Source of the DNA: Arenicellales bacterium
GTDB lineage: Bacteria; Pseudomonadota; Gammaproteobacteria; BMS3Bbin11
NCBI GenBank assembly: GCA_029287965.1
Contig: JARFQC010000154.1
Coordinates: forward strand, 1 to 25,035
Direction of reading: 5' to 3'
DNA: 25,035 nucleotides
This document shows, piece after piece, positions 13,380 through 21,071 of this stretch. The position numbers and the translations under genes were made by a program. Numbering within the stretch: the stretch's first letter is position 1; each line of letters begins with the position of its first letter. The notes beneath the pieces are model-generated. The model did not search any database, was not told the origin of the DNA, and worked only from the letters and a program-made list of their open reading frames with translations.

Positions 13380-14726
13380 TCAACGCCCGAAACCTAGTCC
13401 GCCACTACTGGACAGATTTGCCTTCTTTAGCAGACTCTCATACTGACGGGACATCAGGTGAGATTGTATCTGCGATATAAAATCCATGATTACAACAACG
13501 ATAATCAACAGTGATGTTCCTCCAAAATAAAATGGAACATTCCACTTAACGATCAAAAACTCCGGTATAAGACATACGAAGGTAATATACGCAGCACCGA
13601 CTAGAGTTAACTTCGTTACCACGCTGTCTATATATCTTGCAGTCTGGTCTCCAGGACGAATTCCGGGCACGAATGCACCTGATTTTTTCAGGTTATCCGC
13701 CGTTTCCTTCGGGTTGAAAACCATGGCCGTGTAGAAAAAGCAGAAGAAAATAATCAGACCGGCATATAGCAACACATACAGGGGCTGTCCTGGAGACAAG
13801 GTTGTTGATATATCACGCAACCAGCGCATACCTTCAGCCTGTCCGAACCAGCTACCAAGGCTGGCAGGAAAAAGAATGATGCTGGAAGCAAAAATCGGAG
13901 GGATTACGCCAGCCATGTTGACTTTTAGTGGCAGGTGGCTGCTTTGCCCGGCATACATTTTTCTGCCTCGCTGCCGTTGCGCGTAATTCACAGTTATCCG
14001 ACGCTGACCTCGCTCAACAAATACGACAAACGCGGTAACCAGCAAGGCTCCTACGAAAAGAAGCAGAACACCTATTGGTGAAAAAGTACCTGTTCGCGCC
14101 AATTCCATAGTGCCGCCAATTGCAGAAGGCAGCCCGGCAACGATGCCGGCAAATATAATCAGCGAAATACCATTACCGATTCCGCGTTCTGTAACCTGCT
14201 CACCCAACCACACCAGGAACATTGTTCCTGCTACAAGGGTGAATACAGTTGTAATCTTGAAACCAAGTCCAGCAGCAATCACGACAGCCTGCCCACCAGC
14301 CTGCTGCCCCTCCAGGGCAATTGAAATACCAATTGCCTGGAACGTTGCCAGCACTACAGTGCCGTAACGCGTGTACTGAGTAATCTTCCTGCGTCCGCTC
14401 TCGCCTTCTTTTTTCAGCTGCTCCAGTGTCGGCACTACAGCCGTCATCATTTGCATGATGATTGATGCGGAGATGTACGGCATGACACCGAGGGCAAACA
14501 GGGATAAGCGGCTCAGCGCACCGCCTGAGAACATGTTGAATACATCAACAATTGATCCCTTGGTCTGCGCAAACAGCGCTGCGAGTGCTTCTGCATTGAT
14601 CCCGGGTACCGGAATATGTGCACCCAGCCGAAAAATCAACAACGCACCCAGTACAAACAGGATGCGTTGCTTAAGTTCGGTCAGACCACCCAGTCCACCG
14701 GCCGTAGGTTTGCCTGGCTTGGCCAT
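13380..14726 (-). CDS. secY: Preprotein translocase channel subunit SecY
   Basis: A 448-residue inner-membrane protein (E. coli 443) that forms the protein-conducting channel with SecE and SecG. About ten hydrophobic helices are visible. Family stretches include F-R-L-G-A-H-I-P-V-P-G-I, the plug-region Gly-rich F-N-M-F-S-G-G-A-L, G-N-G-I-S-L-I-I-F-A-G-I and F-V-P-G-I-R-P-G. The basic cytosolic segment F-V-E-R-G-Q-R-R-I-T-V-N-Y-A fits the family. AAGGT before the ATG lies inside the end of rplO. The start is 1 bp after the rplO stop, so translation is probably coupled. Confidence 0.99.
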   Translation of the reverse strand: MAKPGKPTAGGLGGLTELKQRILFVLGALLIFRLGAHIPVPGINAEALAALFAQTKGSIVDVFNMFSGGALSRLSLFALGVMPYISASIIMQMMTAVVPTLEQLKKEGESGRRKITQYTRYGTVVLATFQAIGISIALEGQQAGGQAVVIAAGLGFKITTVFTLVAGTMFLVWLGEQVTERGIGNGISLIIFAGIVAGLPSAIGGTMELARTGTFSPIGVLLLFVGALLVTAFVVFVERGQRRITVNYAQRQRGRKMYAGQSSHLPLKVNMAGVIPPIFASSIILFPASLGSWFGQAEGMRWLRDISTTLSPGQPLYVLLYAGLIIFFCFFYTAMVFNPKETADNLKKSGAFVPGIRPGDQTARYIDSVVTKLTLVGAAYITFVCLIPEFLIVKWNVPFYFGGTSLLIIVVVIMDFISQIQSHLMSRQYESLLKKANLSSSGGLGFGR

Positions 14727-14727
14727 T

Positions 14728-15159
14728 TTAGTCTACCTTACCACCTGCCTTTTCAATGGCTTGACGTGCACCATTCGTCACAGCGATACCCTTGAGTGTG
14801 ACAGCCTTGCTCAGTTCACCTGACAGGATTACCTTTGCACGGGTAATGTTCGATGATATGAGTCCGGCCTTGCGCAGAGCGGGCAGATCGATGATTTCTT
14901 CTTCCAGACCTGAAATCTCGTGCAACCTGATTTCCGCAGTCTTCAGCTGCAGTGCTGAACGAAATCCGCGCTTGGGAAGGCGGCGCTGCAATGGCATTTG
15001 TCCACCTTCAAAGCCAACCTTATGGTAGCCGCCTGACCGTGCTTTCTGACCTTTATGACCACGAGCTGAAGTCTTGCCCCAGCCGGATCCGATACCGCGG
15101 CCAACGCGCTTAGTCTGACGTTTTGAACCGCCTGACGGGCTTATTGTGTTTAGACGCAT
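14728..15159 (-). CDS. rplO: 50S ribosomal protein L15
   Basis: A 143-residue L15 (E. coli 144), a late-assembling large-subunit protein. The start was set at the internal ATG giving M-R-L-N-T-I-S-P-S, which matches the family. A longer frame beginning at 15177 would add six residues and overlap rpmD. AGGTG lies upstream of the chosen ATG, and the gap to rpmD is 2 bp. The Gly/Arg/Lys-rich N-terminal part (R-G-I-G-S-G-W-G-K-T-S-A-R-G-H-K-G-Q-K) that threads into 23S rRNA is clear. Confidence 0.97.
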   Translation of the reverse strand: MRLNTISPSGGSKRQTKRVGRGIGSGWGKTSARGHKGQKARSGGYHKVGFEGGQMPLQRRLPKRGFRSALQLKTAEIRLHEISGLEEEIIDLPALRKAGLISSNITRAKVILSGELSKAVTLKGIAVTNGARQAIEKAGGKVD

Positions 15160-15161
15160 GA

Positions 15162-15350
15162 CTACACCTGTTCCCATTCAACAAGGTAATTAACTTTATT
15201 TATCATGCCACGCACTGCCGGTGTGTCTTCCACCTCAACAGTGTGATGCATACGACGAAGGCCGAGTCCTTTAACGCATGCCATGTGCTTTTCGCCCCTG
15301 CCATACATACTCTTGACCAGCTTTACTCTTAGCATTTTCTTATCTGCCAC
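15162..15350 (-). CDS. rpmD: 50S ribosomal protein L30
   Basis: A 62-residue L30 (E. coli 59). The core reads L-R-V-K-L-V-K-S-M-Y-G-R and L-G-L-R-R-M-H-H-T-V-E, then D-T-P-A-V-R-G-M-I. The start is a GTG, supported by AGGAG 8 nt upstream. An internal ATG at residue 6 would be an alternative but has a poorer site. It lies between rpsE (20 bp) and rplO (2 bp), the standard spc order. Confidence 0.96.
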   Translation of the reverse strand: MADKKMLRVKLVKSMYGRGEKHMACVKGLGLRRMHHTVEVEDTPAVRGMINKVNYLVEWEQV

Positions 15351-15370
15351 TTTAACAACTCCTGAACTTT

Positions 15371-15874
15371 TTACAGCTCGTCGACTTTCTTGCCACGCTT
15401 AGCTGCAACTTCTTCCGGACTGCTGATGCTCTGCAATGCCTTGAGTGTTGCGCGTACAACATTCACAGGTGTAGTTGAGCCGATGCATTTGGCAAGAACA
15501 TTGCGAACGCCCGCTGCTTCAAATACTGCGCGCATGCTACCACCGGCAATAATACCGGTACCTTCTGAACCAGGCCGCATGATAACTTTTGCAGAGCTAT
15601 GCTCAGCCTCAGCAGAATAATGCAGAGTGCCGTTGTTAAGTGAGACGTTGACCATGGAACGCCGAGCGTCTTCCAATGCCTTTTGAACAGCTACTGGCAC
15701 TTCTCGTGCTTTACCACGCCCCATTCCAACACGGCCGTTGCCGTCACCTACGACTACCAATGCAGAGAAACCAAAAATACGTCCGCCTTTTACCACCTTG
15801 GCAACTCGGCGTACGCCAATTAGTTTTTCTATGAATGTGTCCGCCCTGTCGTTTGTCATCTGTCGCGCAGCCAT
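15371..15874 (-). CDS. rpsE: 30S ribosomal protein S5
   Basis: A 167-residue S5, the E. coli length. It helps shape the mRNA entry site and decoding fidelity. The N-terminal double-stranded-RNA-like domain contains R-R-V-A-K-V-V-K-G-G-R-I-F-G-F and V-G-D-G-N-G-R-V-G-M-G. The C-terminal domain contains A-G-G-x-M-R-A-V-F-E-A-A-G-V. AGGAG lies 6 nt before the ATG, and rplR ends 9 bp upstream. Confidence 0.99.
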   Translation of the reverse strand: MAARQMTNDRADTFIEKLIGVRRVAKVVKGGRIFGFSALVVVGDGNGRVGMGRGKAREVPVAVQKALEDARRSMVNVSLNNGTLHYSAEAEHSSAKVIMRPGSEGTGIIAGGSMRAVFEAAGVRNVLAKCIGSTTPVNVVRATLKALQSISSPEEVAAKRGKKVDEL

Positions 15875-15883
15875 GACGATCTC

Positions 15884-16237
15884 CTAGAATTCCAGTCCAT
15901 TTTCACGTGCCGCATCGGCCAGTGCTTTGACGCGCCCGTGATAGCGGAAGCCAGAGCGATCAAAGGCAACCGCTTTAACTCCTGCTTCAGATGCCCGCTC
16001 GGCAATTCTTTTACCCACTGCAACTGCTGCAGCAACATTGCCGCCGTTTCCGACGTCCTTGCGCAATTCAGATTCAACTGTTGATGCACTAGCAAGTACC
16101 TTTCCGGTATTTGCCTGGATAACCTGTGCATAGATGTGCCGAGGAGTACGATGAATACTCAAACGGTCTGCACCCAGGCGGTGAATCTTAGCGCGGGTTT
16201 TGGTTGCACGACGTATACGTGATGTTTTTTTGCTCAT
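15884..16237 (-). CDS. rplR: 50S ribosomal protein L18
   Basis: A 117-residue L18, the E. coli length, which binds 5S rRNA with L5 and helps dock it on the large subunit. The very basic N-terminus (R-R-A-T-K-T-R-A-K) and the segments R-L-S-I-H-R-T-P-R-H-I-Y-A-Q-V-I and F-D-R-S-G-F-R-Y-H-G-R-V are family features. It lies 13 bp after rplF and 9 bp before rpsE. The ribosome-binding site (GGTAAAAG) is weak, so coupling to rplF is likely. Confidence 0.99.
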   Translation of the reverse strand: MSKKTSRIRRATKTRAKIHRLGADRLSIHRTPRHIYAQVIQANTGKVLASASTVESELRKDVGNGGNVAAAVAVGKRIAERASEAGVKAVAFDRSGFRYHGRVKALADAARENGLEF

Positions 16238-16250
16238 ATTCTTTTACCGA

Positions 16251-16784
16251 TTACTTCTTTTTAGCTTGCTTGCGTACAACATATTCGTCTGTGTACCTAA
16301 CACCTTTACCCTTGTAGGGTTCTGGCGGACGGTATGCGCGAATCTCGGCAGCAACCTGTCCCACTTTCTGTTTATCAGCACCTTTAATGACAAGTTCAGT
16401 CTGGCTTGGCGCCTCAATGGTTATTCCTTCCGGAATTGGATACACCACCGGGTGCGAAAAACCAAGTGTCAGATTCAAGTTTTTACCTTGTACCTGAGCA
16501 CGATAACCAACGCCGATTATAGTCAGCTTCTTCTCGAATCCCTGGCTTACACCAGTAACGATGTTTGATAGAAGCGCTCGCGTAGTACCAGACATTGACC
16601 TGGCGAGTTTGCTATCGTTACTCGCTTTAACCTGCAGTTTACCTTCTTCGAGATCAACACTGACCAGTTCGTGCTTGTTCAGTGTCAGCTCTCCATTAGG
16701 CCCTTTTGCAGTGATGAGACCACCGCTGATGCTGACATCAATGCTGCTTGGTACTTCAACCGGATTTTTTGCGATTCTTGACAT
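16251..16784 (-). CDS. rplF: 50S ribosomal protein L6
   Basis: A 177-residue L6, the E. coli length, located near the GTPase-associated region and the sarcin-ricin loop. Two related alpha-beta domains are present. The first starts M-S-R-I-A-K-N-P-V-E-V-P; the second carries R-A-Y-R-P-P-E-P-Y-K-G-K-G-V-R-Y near the C-terminus. AGGTG lies just upstream of the ATG, and rpsH ends 12 bp before it. Confidence 0.99.
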   Translation of the reverse strand: MSRIAKNPVEVPSSIDVSISGGLITAKGPNGELTLNKHELVSVDLEEGKLQVKASNDSKLARSMSGTTRALLSNIVTGVSQGFEKKLTIIGVGYRAQVQGKNLNLTLGFSHPVVYPIPEGITIEAPSQTELVIKGADKQKVGQVAAEIRAYRPPEPYKGKGVRYTDEYVVRKQAKKK

Positions 16785-16796
16785 GATTCACCTGTA

Positions 16797-17195
16797 TCAG
16801 GATACGTAGCAGATAACTTCACCACCGACACCAGCTTCGCGCGCCGATTTATCAGTCATGATGCCCTTTGAAGTTGAAACGATCGCGATACCTAATCCAC
16901 CATTAACTACAGGCAACTCATCAGTAGCCGCGTAGACCCTACAGCCAGGCCTGCTAACTCTGTCGATCATATCGATCACTGGCTTGCCCTGATAATACTT
17001 CAGGGTCAGCTTGATAGCTGGATGCCCTTTAGTATCTTCGCTATCAGCGATTTCGCTGATATAGCCTTCATTCTTAAGTACCTGGGCAATAGCCTTCTTA
17101 GTACGAGAAGCAGGCATCTTCACCGTATTCATTTCTGCGTGATGTGCATTACGAATGCGTGTCAGCATATCGGCAATGGGGTCGCTCATACTCAT
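16797..17195 (-). CDS. rpsH: 30S ribosomal protein S8
   Basis: A 132-residue S8 (E. coli 130), a primary binder of the 16S central domain. In E. coli it also represses spc-operon translation by binding near the rplE start. The start M-S-M-S-D-P-I-A-D-M-L-T-R-I-R-N resembles E. coli; a second Met at residue 3 is possible. The C-terminal core S-T-S-K-G-I-M-T-D-K and G-G-E-V-I-C-Y-V are typical. A 55-bp gap separates it from rpsN, the largest inside this part of the cluster; no clear promoter is visible there. Confidence 0.98.
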   Translation of the reverse strand: MSMSDPIADMLTRIRNAHHAEMNTVKMPASRTKKAIAQVLKNEGYISEIADSEDTKGHPAIKLTLKYYQGKPVIDMIDRVSRPGCRVYAATDELPVVNGGLGIAIVSTSKGIMTDKSAREAGVGGEVICYVS

Positions 17196-17250
17196 CGTAA
17201 TATCGTCTCTTTAATTAGTCTAAACTTGTATTCGTTCTGTAAGCAGATAA

Positions 17251-17556
17251 CTACCAGCTGGCCTTTACCAGTCCTGGTGCTTCACCTTTATTCGCAATCT
17301 CCCTCAGCTTGTTACGGGACAAAGCAAATTTTCTGTAGTAACCACGGGGACGCCCAGTCATGCTGCAGCGATTACGTCCACGAGATTTACTGGAATCCCT
17401 GGGGAGCTTCTGCAGTGCATACATTGCTGCCATTGCATCTTCAGCTGAAACTTCAGGATCAATAATACGTGCCTTCAGTTCTGCACGTTTCTTTGCAAAA
17501 CGTTGCGCTGCTTTAGTGCGCCTGTTTTCACGGGCTATCATAGATTTTTTCGCCAT
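17251..17556 (-). CDS. rpsN: 30S ribosomal protein S14, long zinc-free type
   Basis: A 101-residue S14, the E. coli length. It lies in the small-subunit head. The C-terminal region N-R-C-S-M-T-G-R-P-R-G-Y-Y-R-K-F has only one cysteine, so this is the zinc-independent long form, unlike the S4 and L36 in the same cluster. AAGGA lies 7 nt before the ATG, and the gap to rplE is 10 bp. Confidence 0.99.
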   Translation of the reverse strand: MAKKSMIARENRRTKAAQRFAKKRAELKARIIDPEVSAEDAMAAMYALQKLPRDSSKSRGRNRCSMTGRPRGYYRKFALSRNKLREIANKGEAPGLVKASW

Positions 17557-17566
17557 CTGTCTTTCC

Positions 17567-18103
17567 TTAAGCCTTGATAGGGAAGTTGAATCCCTTCAAT
17601 AGAGCACGAGCATGCTCATCGTTTTCTGCACTCGTCGTTATCGTTATATCCAGACCGCGAATGGTATCCACCTTGTCATAATCAATTTCTGGAAAAACGA
17701 TCTGCTCTTTAAGTCCCAAAGAGTAGTTTCCGCGTCCATCAAATGACTTGTTAGGCAAACCACGAAAATCGCGTATACGTGGAATAGCTATTGTTACCAG
17801 GCGATCAAGAAACTCGTACATCCGTTCCCGGCGCAGAGTTACTTTGCAACCGATCGGCCAGCCATCCCTGATCTTGAATCCAGCGATTGATTTGCGGGCC
17901 AGTGTCACAACTGGTTTCTGACCACTGATCAAGGTCAGATCATTAACAGCATTTTCCATGACCTTTTTGTTAGCCACCGCTTCACCTACACCCATATTGA
18001 GTGTCACCTTGGTGATCTTCGGTACGCGCATAATGTTGACATCCAGCTCTTTCATCAGCGCCGGGGCCAAAGTATCTTTATAGTATTCCTGCAGGCGTGC
18101 CAT
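17567..18103 (-). CDS. rplE: 50S ribosomal protein L5
   Basis: A 178-residue L5 (E. coli 179) that binds 5S rRNA and contacts P-site tRNA and S13. It begins M-A-R-L-Q-E-Y-Y-K-D-T-L-A-P and contains K-I-T-L-N-M-G-V-G-E-A style text (here V-T-L-N-M-G-V-G-E-A) and R-G-N-Y-S-L-G-L-K-E-Q-I-V-F-P-E. AGGT precedes the ATG. By analogy with E. coli, the mRNA around this start could bind S8 for feedback; I could not confirm the S8-type internal loop by eye. Confidence 0.99.
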   Translation of the reverse strand: MARLQEYYKDTLAPALMKELDVNIMRVPKITKVTLNMGVGEAVANKKVMENAVNDLTLISGQKPVVTLARKSIAGFKIRDGWPIGCKVTLRRERMYEFLDRLVTIAIPRIRDFRGLPNKSFDGRGNYSLGLKEQIVFPEIDYDKVDTIRGLDITITTSAENDEHARALLKGFNFPIKA

Positions 18104-18115
18104 ATTCTTAACCTG

Positions 18116-18436
18116 TTAATTTAAATCGACGACTTCACCGGAGGTTTTATAGATCCTCACGCGTTTGCCGTCTTCAAGTGTCTTAATACCGACTCGGGAT
18201 GCTTTACCCGATGCAGCGTCATACAGCGCAATGTTTGATACATCCAAAGCAGCTTCCTGCTCTACAATTCCGCCAGTCTCACCCTTGTTGGGGTTTGCTT
18301 TTGTGTGTTTTTTAACGATGTTCACACCATCAACAAATACACGGCCGTTATCGAGAACGTTTAGTACGTTGCCTCGCTTGCCCTTATCTTTACCAGCTAT
18401 GACGATAACGTCGTCGCCTTTTCTGATTTTACGCAT
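18116..18436 (-). CDS. rplX: 50S ribosomal protein L24
   Basis: A 106-residue L24 (E. coli 104), an early assembly initiator near the exit tunnel. The KOW motif is visible at the start: I-R-K-G-D-D-V-I-V-I-A-G-K-D-K-G-K-R-G. A second family stretch is K-K-H-T-K-A-N-P-N-K-G-E-T-G-G-I. GAGGT lies about 9 nt before the ATG. The gap to rplN is 11 bp. Confidence 0.99.
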   Translation of the reverse strand: MRKIRKGDDVIVIAGKDKGKRGNVLNVLDNGRVFVDGVNIVKKHTKANPNKGETGGIVEQEAALDVSNIALYDAASGKASRVGIKTLEDGKRVRIYKTSGEVVDLN

Positions 18437-18447
18437 GTCCTACTACC

Positions 18448-18816
18448 TCAAAGCACTTCAGGTGCAAGTGAAATGATTTTCATAAACCGAGAGCTTCTCA
18501 GTTCACGAGTCACAGGCCCGAAAATACGCGTTCCGATTGGCTGCAGCTGTGTGTTGAGCAGTACGGCAGCATTACTGTCAAAACGAATGAGCGATCCATC
18601 ATTACGACGAACTCCAGTACGTGTTCTTACAATTACAGCGTTGTATACATCGCCCTTCTTCACACGCCCCTGGGGAATCGCTTCCTTGATGCTGATCTTG
18701 ATCACGTCGCCAATTCTTGCATAACGACGCTTGGATCCACCGAGCACCTTGATGCACTGGACTTTTCTGGCGCCACTGTTATCAGCGACGTCAAGTACAC
18801 TTTGCATCTGGATCAT
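18448..18816 (-). CDS. rplN: 50S ribosomal protein L14
   Basis: A 122-residue L14 (E. coli 123), a beta-barrel protein at the subunit interface that contacts 16S rRNA and the silencing factor RsfS. It begins M-I-Q-M-Q-S-V-L-D-V-A-D-N-S-G-A-R and ends F-M-K-I-I-S-L-A-P-E-V-L. AGGAG lies 9 nt before the ATG. A 54-bp gap separates it from rpsQ, the point where the E. coli spc operon starts; no convincing promoter was found in that gap. Confidence 0.99.
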   Translation of the reverse strand: MIQMQSVLDVADNSGARKVQCIKVLGGSKRRYARIGDVIKISIKEAIPQGRVKKGDVYNAVIVRTRTGVRRNDGSLIRFDSNAAVLLNTQLQPIGTRIFGPVTRELRSSRFMKIISLAPEVL

Positions 18817-18870
18817 TGCCTGATTCTCCTAAATAATTCTTTCTGTCAAAACTTACTGGAAGCTAAGGCC

Positions 18871-19131
18871 TTATTTAGCCTTACTTACTACCTTAGTTAC
18901 ACGCCAACTCTTGTTCTTGGACAATGGGCGGCACTCTTCAATCTGAACCAGATCTCCTTCTCCGCACTCATTTGCCTCGTCGTGGGCCTGCAACTTTGTC
19001 GATTTACGTACAAACTTGTTATATAGCGGATGTTTTTCATGACGTTCCACAAGGACTGTCACTGATTTGTTCATCTTGTTGCTGACAACAACTCCACTAG
19101 TTGAACGCGCGCGTGATTCTTGTTGTGTCAT
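18871..19131 (-). CDS. rpsQ: 30S ribosomal protein S17
   Basis: An 86-residue S17 (E. coli 84), an OB-fold protein that binds the 16S 5' domain. The motifs G-V-V-V-S-N-K-M-N-K-S and E-C-R-P-L-S-K-N-K-S-W are diagnostic. The start codon overlaps the rpmC stop in an ATGA, and GGAG lies 7 nt upstream within rpmC, so translation is coupled. It closes the S10 group. Confidence 0.99.
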   Translation of the reverse strand: MTQQESRARSTSGVVVSNKMNKSVTVLVERHEKHPLYNKFVRKSTKLQAHDEANECGEGDLVQIEECRPLSKNKSWRVTKVVSKAK

Positions 19132-19325
19132 GAATCCGCTCCAGCTTTTTCATTCATAATGGTTTTTACCCGTGCAACATCACGGCGTGCTGCTCGCAGT
19201 GCCGCATGGTTATTTTGCTGACCCGTAGCTATCTGCATACGCAATACAAACTGCTGTTCCATCAACTCGTCCAGCCTTGCCTGCAAAGCAGCCGCATCAA
19301 GACCTCTCAATTCACTTGTATTCAT
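19128..19325 (-). CDS. rpmC: 50S ribosomal protein L29
   Basis: A 65-residue L29 (E. coli 63), a two-helix protein at the tunnel exit beside L23 and part of the docking area for SRP and trigger factor. It reads L-R-G-L-D-A-A-A-L, then L-M-E-Q-Q-F-V-L-R-M-Q and A-R-R-D-V-A-R-V-K-T. The start overlaps the rplP stop by 1 bp (TGATG), and its stop overlaps rpsQ. Confidence 0.98.
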   Translation of the reverse strand: MNTSELRGLDAAALQARLDELMEQQFVLRMQIATGQQNNHAALRAARRDVARVKTIMNEKAGADS

Positions 19326-19738
19326 CAGCCTACCTGCCTGGACACGAATGTCGTCTTGACTGGAAGCTTCGCACCTGCGAGCTTGAATGCTTCGCGTGCA
19401 ATTTCTTCACTTACGCCTTCCATTTCATACAGGACATGGCCCGGTTTAACCAGGGATACCCAGTATTCAGGATTACCTTTACCTTTACCCATACGCACTT
19501 CGAGGGGCTTCTTGGAAATAGGCTTATCCGGGAAGACACGAATCCAGACACGACCACCACGCTTGATATGACGTGTAAGTGCACGACGGGCCGCCTCAAT
19601 CTGGCGTGCAGTTATCCTGCCACGCTCAGTCGTTTTAAGGCCATATTCGCCAAAACTCACTTTATTGCCCCGTAATGCAAGACCGCGATTGCGACCTTTA
19701 TGCATTTTGCGAAATTTTGTCCTTTTAGGTTGCAGCAT
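19325..19738 (-). CDS. rplP: 50S ribosomal protein L16
   Basis: A 137-residue L16 (E. coli 136) that sits by the peptidyl-transferase A site. The start M-L-Q-P-K-R-T-K-F-R-K-M-H-K-G-R is nearly universal. The motif V-R-M-G-K-G-K-G-N-P-E-Y-W-V places R82 at the position of E. coli R81, the residue hydroxylated by RoxA/YcfD. AAGGAAAGGG lies upstream of the ATG, and the gap to rpsC is 20 bp. Confidence 0.99.
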   Translation of the reverse strand: MLQPKRTKFRKMHKGRNRGLALRGNKVSFGEYGLKTTERGRITARQIEAARRALTRHIKRGGRVWIRVFPDKPISKKPLEVRMGKGKGNPEYWVSLVKPGHVLYEMEGVSEEIAREAFKLAGAKLPVKTTFVSRQVG

Positions 19739-19758
19739 TTTTCTGTTCCCTTTCCTTC

Positions 19759-20427
19759 TTAACTAGCCGCAGCAGTTTTTGGTGCTTCGATCTCACCTGC
19801 ATCCAGAATCTCACCTTTGAAAATCCAGACTTTTATTCCGATGATCCCGTATGTTGTATTTGCTTCTGCTGTTCCGTAATCGATATCTGCGCGCAGAGTA
19901 TGAAGAGGAACCCGGCCTTCTCTTACCCATTCCGTACGTGCGATCTCCGCACCGTTAAGACGCCCGGCTATCATGATTTTTACGCCTTCAGCACCTAGAC
20001 GCATAGTATTCTGTACTGAACGCTTCATCGCCCTGCGGAACATAACTCGTTTTTCTAACTGCTGAGCAATGCTCTCAGCAACAAGCTTTGCATCCAGTTC
20101 AGGCTTGCGAATCTCTTCCACTGCAACCTGTACAGGCAACCCTGCCAATCGTGACAGTTCCTTACGGAGCTTTTCTATATCCTCGCCTTTCTTGCCGATA
20201 ACAATACCGGGACGTGCAGTGAAAACAGTGATATTCATGTTCTGAGAAGGACGCTCAATCACAATTTTGCTAACTGCTGCATGCGCCAGGCGTTTACTCA
20301 GAAACTCACGAACCTTCATATCAATCGTCAGGTTCTCTGCATACTGCTGTTTATTTCCGTACCACTTTGCCGTCCAGTCTTTGACGACACCGAGCCGGAA
20401 ACCAATTGGTTGGACTTTCTGGCCCAT
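19759..20427 (-). CDS. rpsC: 30S ribosomal protein S3
   Basis: A 222-residue S3 (E. coli 233) at the mRNA entry tunnel, where it contributes to helicase activity. The KH domain contains R-P-G-I-V-I-G-K-K-G-E-D-I-E. The C-terminal domain contains G-R-L-N-G-A-E-I-A-R-T-E-W and Y-G-I-I-G-I-K-V-W-I-F-K-G-E. The tail is shorter than in E. coli. The ATG directly abuts the rplV stop codon, with GGGAG inside rplV. Confidence 0.99.
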   Translation of the reverse strand: MGQKVQPIGFRLGVVKDWTAKWYGNKQQYAENLTIDMKVREFLSKRLAHAAVSKIVIERPSQNMNITVFTARPGIVIGKKGEDIEKLRKELSRLAGLPVQVAVEEIRKPELDAKLVAESIAQQLEKRVMFRRAMKRSVQNTMRLGAEGVKIMIAGRLNGAEIARTEWVREGRVPLHTLRADIDYGTAEANTTYGIIGIKVWIFKGEILDAGEIEAPKTAAAS

Positions 20428-20781
20428 TTAACTATCTCCCTGCTTGTCACCTACCGCAACGGTAATATGACTGGTTCTTTTGAGTATTTTTGCACCACGG
20501 CCTTTTGCCCGCGCACGAAAACGCTTAAGAGTTGGCCCGCCGTCTACGTGGCAACGTGTTACAAATAGCTCGTCAATATCAGCACCATCGTTATGCTCTG
20601 CATTAGCGATTGCAGAATTGAGAACCTTTTTTATTGAATGCGCGCCAGATCGGTTGCTGAACTCAAGTATTTCGAGTGCACGATCAACTGGCAGACCTCG
20701 AATCTGGTCTACAACCAACCGCAGCTTTTGAGGCGATGTTCTTACGTATTTTAAAACTGACTGAGTTTCCATATCCGACAT
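20428..20781 (-). CDS. rplV: 50S ribosomal protein L22
   Basis: A 117-residue L22 (E. coli 110) whose beta-hairpin lines the exit tunnel and whose loop can give macrolide resistance. Diagnostic stretches are S-P-Q-K-L-R-L-V-V-D-Q-I-R-G-L and the C-terminal G-P-T-L-K-R-F-R-A-R-A-K-G-R-G. Two ATG starts are possible: the one used here, 2 bp after rpsS, and M4 (20772), which has AAGGA about 8 nt upstream. M4 gives M-E-T like E. coli and may be the true start. Confidence 0.97.
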   Translation of the reverse strand: MSDMETQSVLKYVRTSPQKLRLVVDQIRGLPVDRALEILEFSNRSGAHSIKKVLNSAIANAEHNDGADIDELFVTRCHVDGGPTLKRFRARAKGRGAKILKRTSHITVAVGDKQGDS

Positions 20782-20783
20782 CC

Positions 20784-21059
20784 TTACCTGCTTACCTTGC
20801 GGTCAGCAGTATGACCTCTATATGTACGTGTAGCAGCGAACTCACCCAACTTGTGACCAACCATGTTTTCAGAGATCAGAATGGGTACATGCTGCCTGCC
20901 ATTGTGAACTGCAATAGTGAGGCCGACAAAGTCAGGCATAATCATAGAACGACGCGACCAGGTTTTAATTGGCTTGCGGCTGTTTTCTGCCTGGGCTTTC
21001 TCAACTTTCGCCATCAGATGATGATCTACGAAAGGTCCTTTTTTAATTGAACGTGCCAT
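20784..21059 (-). CDS. rpsS: 30S ribosomal protein S19
   Basis: A 91-residue S19 (E. coli 92), a head protein that contacts S13 and the A-site finger. It begins M-A-R-S-I-K-K-G-P-F-V-D-H-H-L and carries T-W-S-R-R-S-M-I-M-P-D-F-V-G and G-H-K-L-G-E-F-A-A-T-R-T-Y-R-G-H. GGAG lies 7 nt before the ATG. It is 12 bp downstream of rplB. Confidence 0.99.
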   Translation of the reverse strand: MARSIKKGPFVDHHLMAKVEKAQAENSRKPIKTWSRRSMIMPDFVGLTIAVHNGRQHVPILISENMVGHKLGEFAATRTYRGHTADRKVSR

Positions 21060-21071
21060 TAAATAACTCCG

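Noticed and set aside
15160..15177. A six-codon longer N-terminus for L15
   Set aside because: The family starts M-R-L-N-T, which matches the internal ATG at 15159 with AGGTG upstream; the longer start overlaps rpmD.
18817..18870. TTGACA in the rpsQ–rplN gap as a spc-operon promoter
   Set aside because: No acceptable -10 hexamer lies 16–18 bp downstream; the bases there are the rplN ribosome-binding region.
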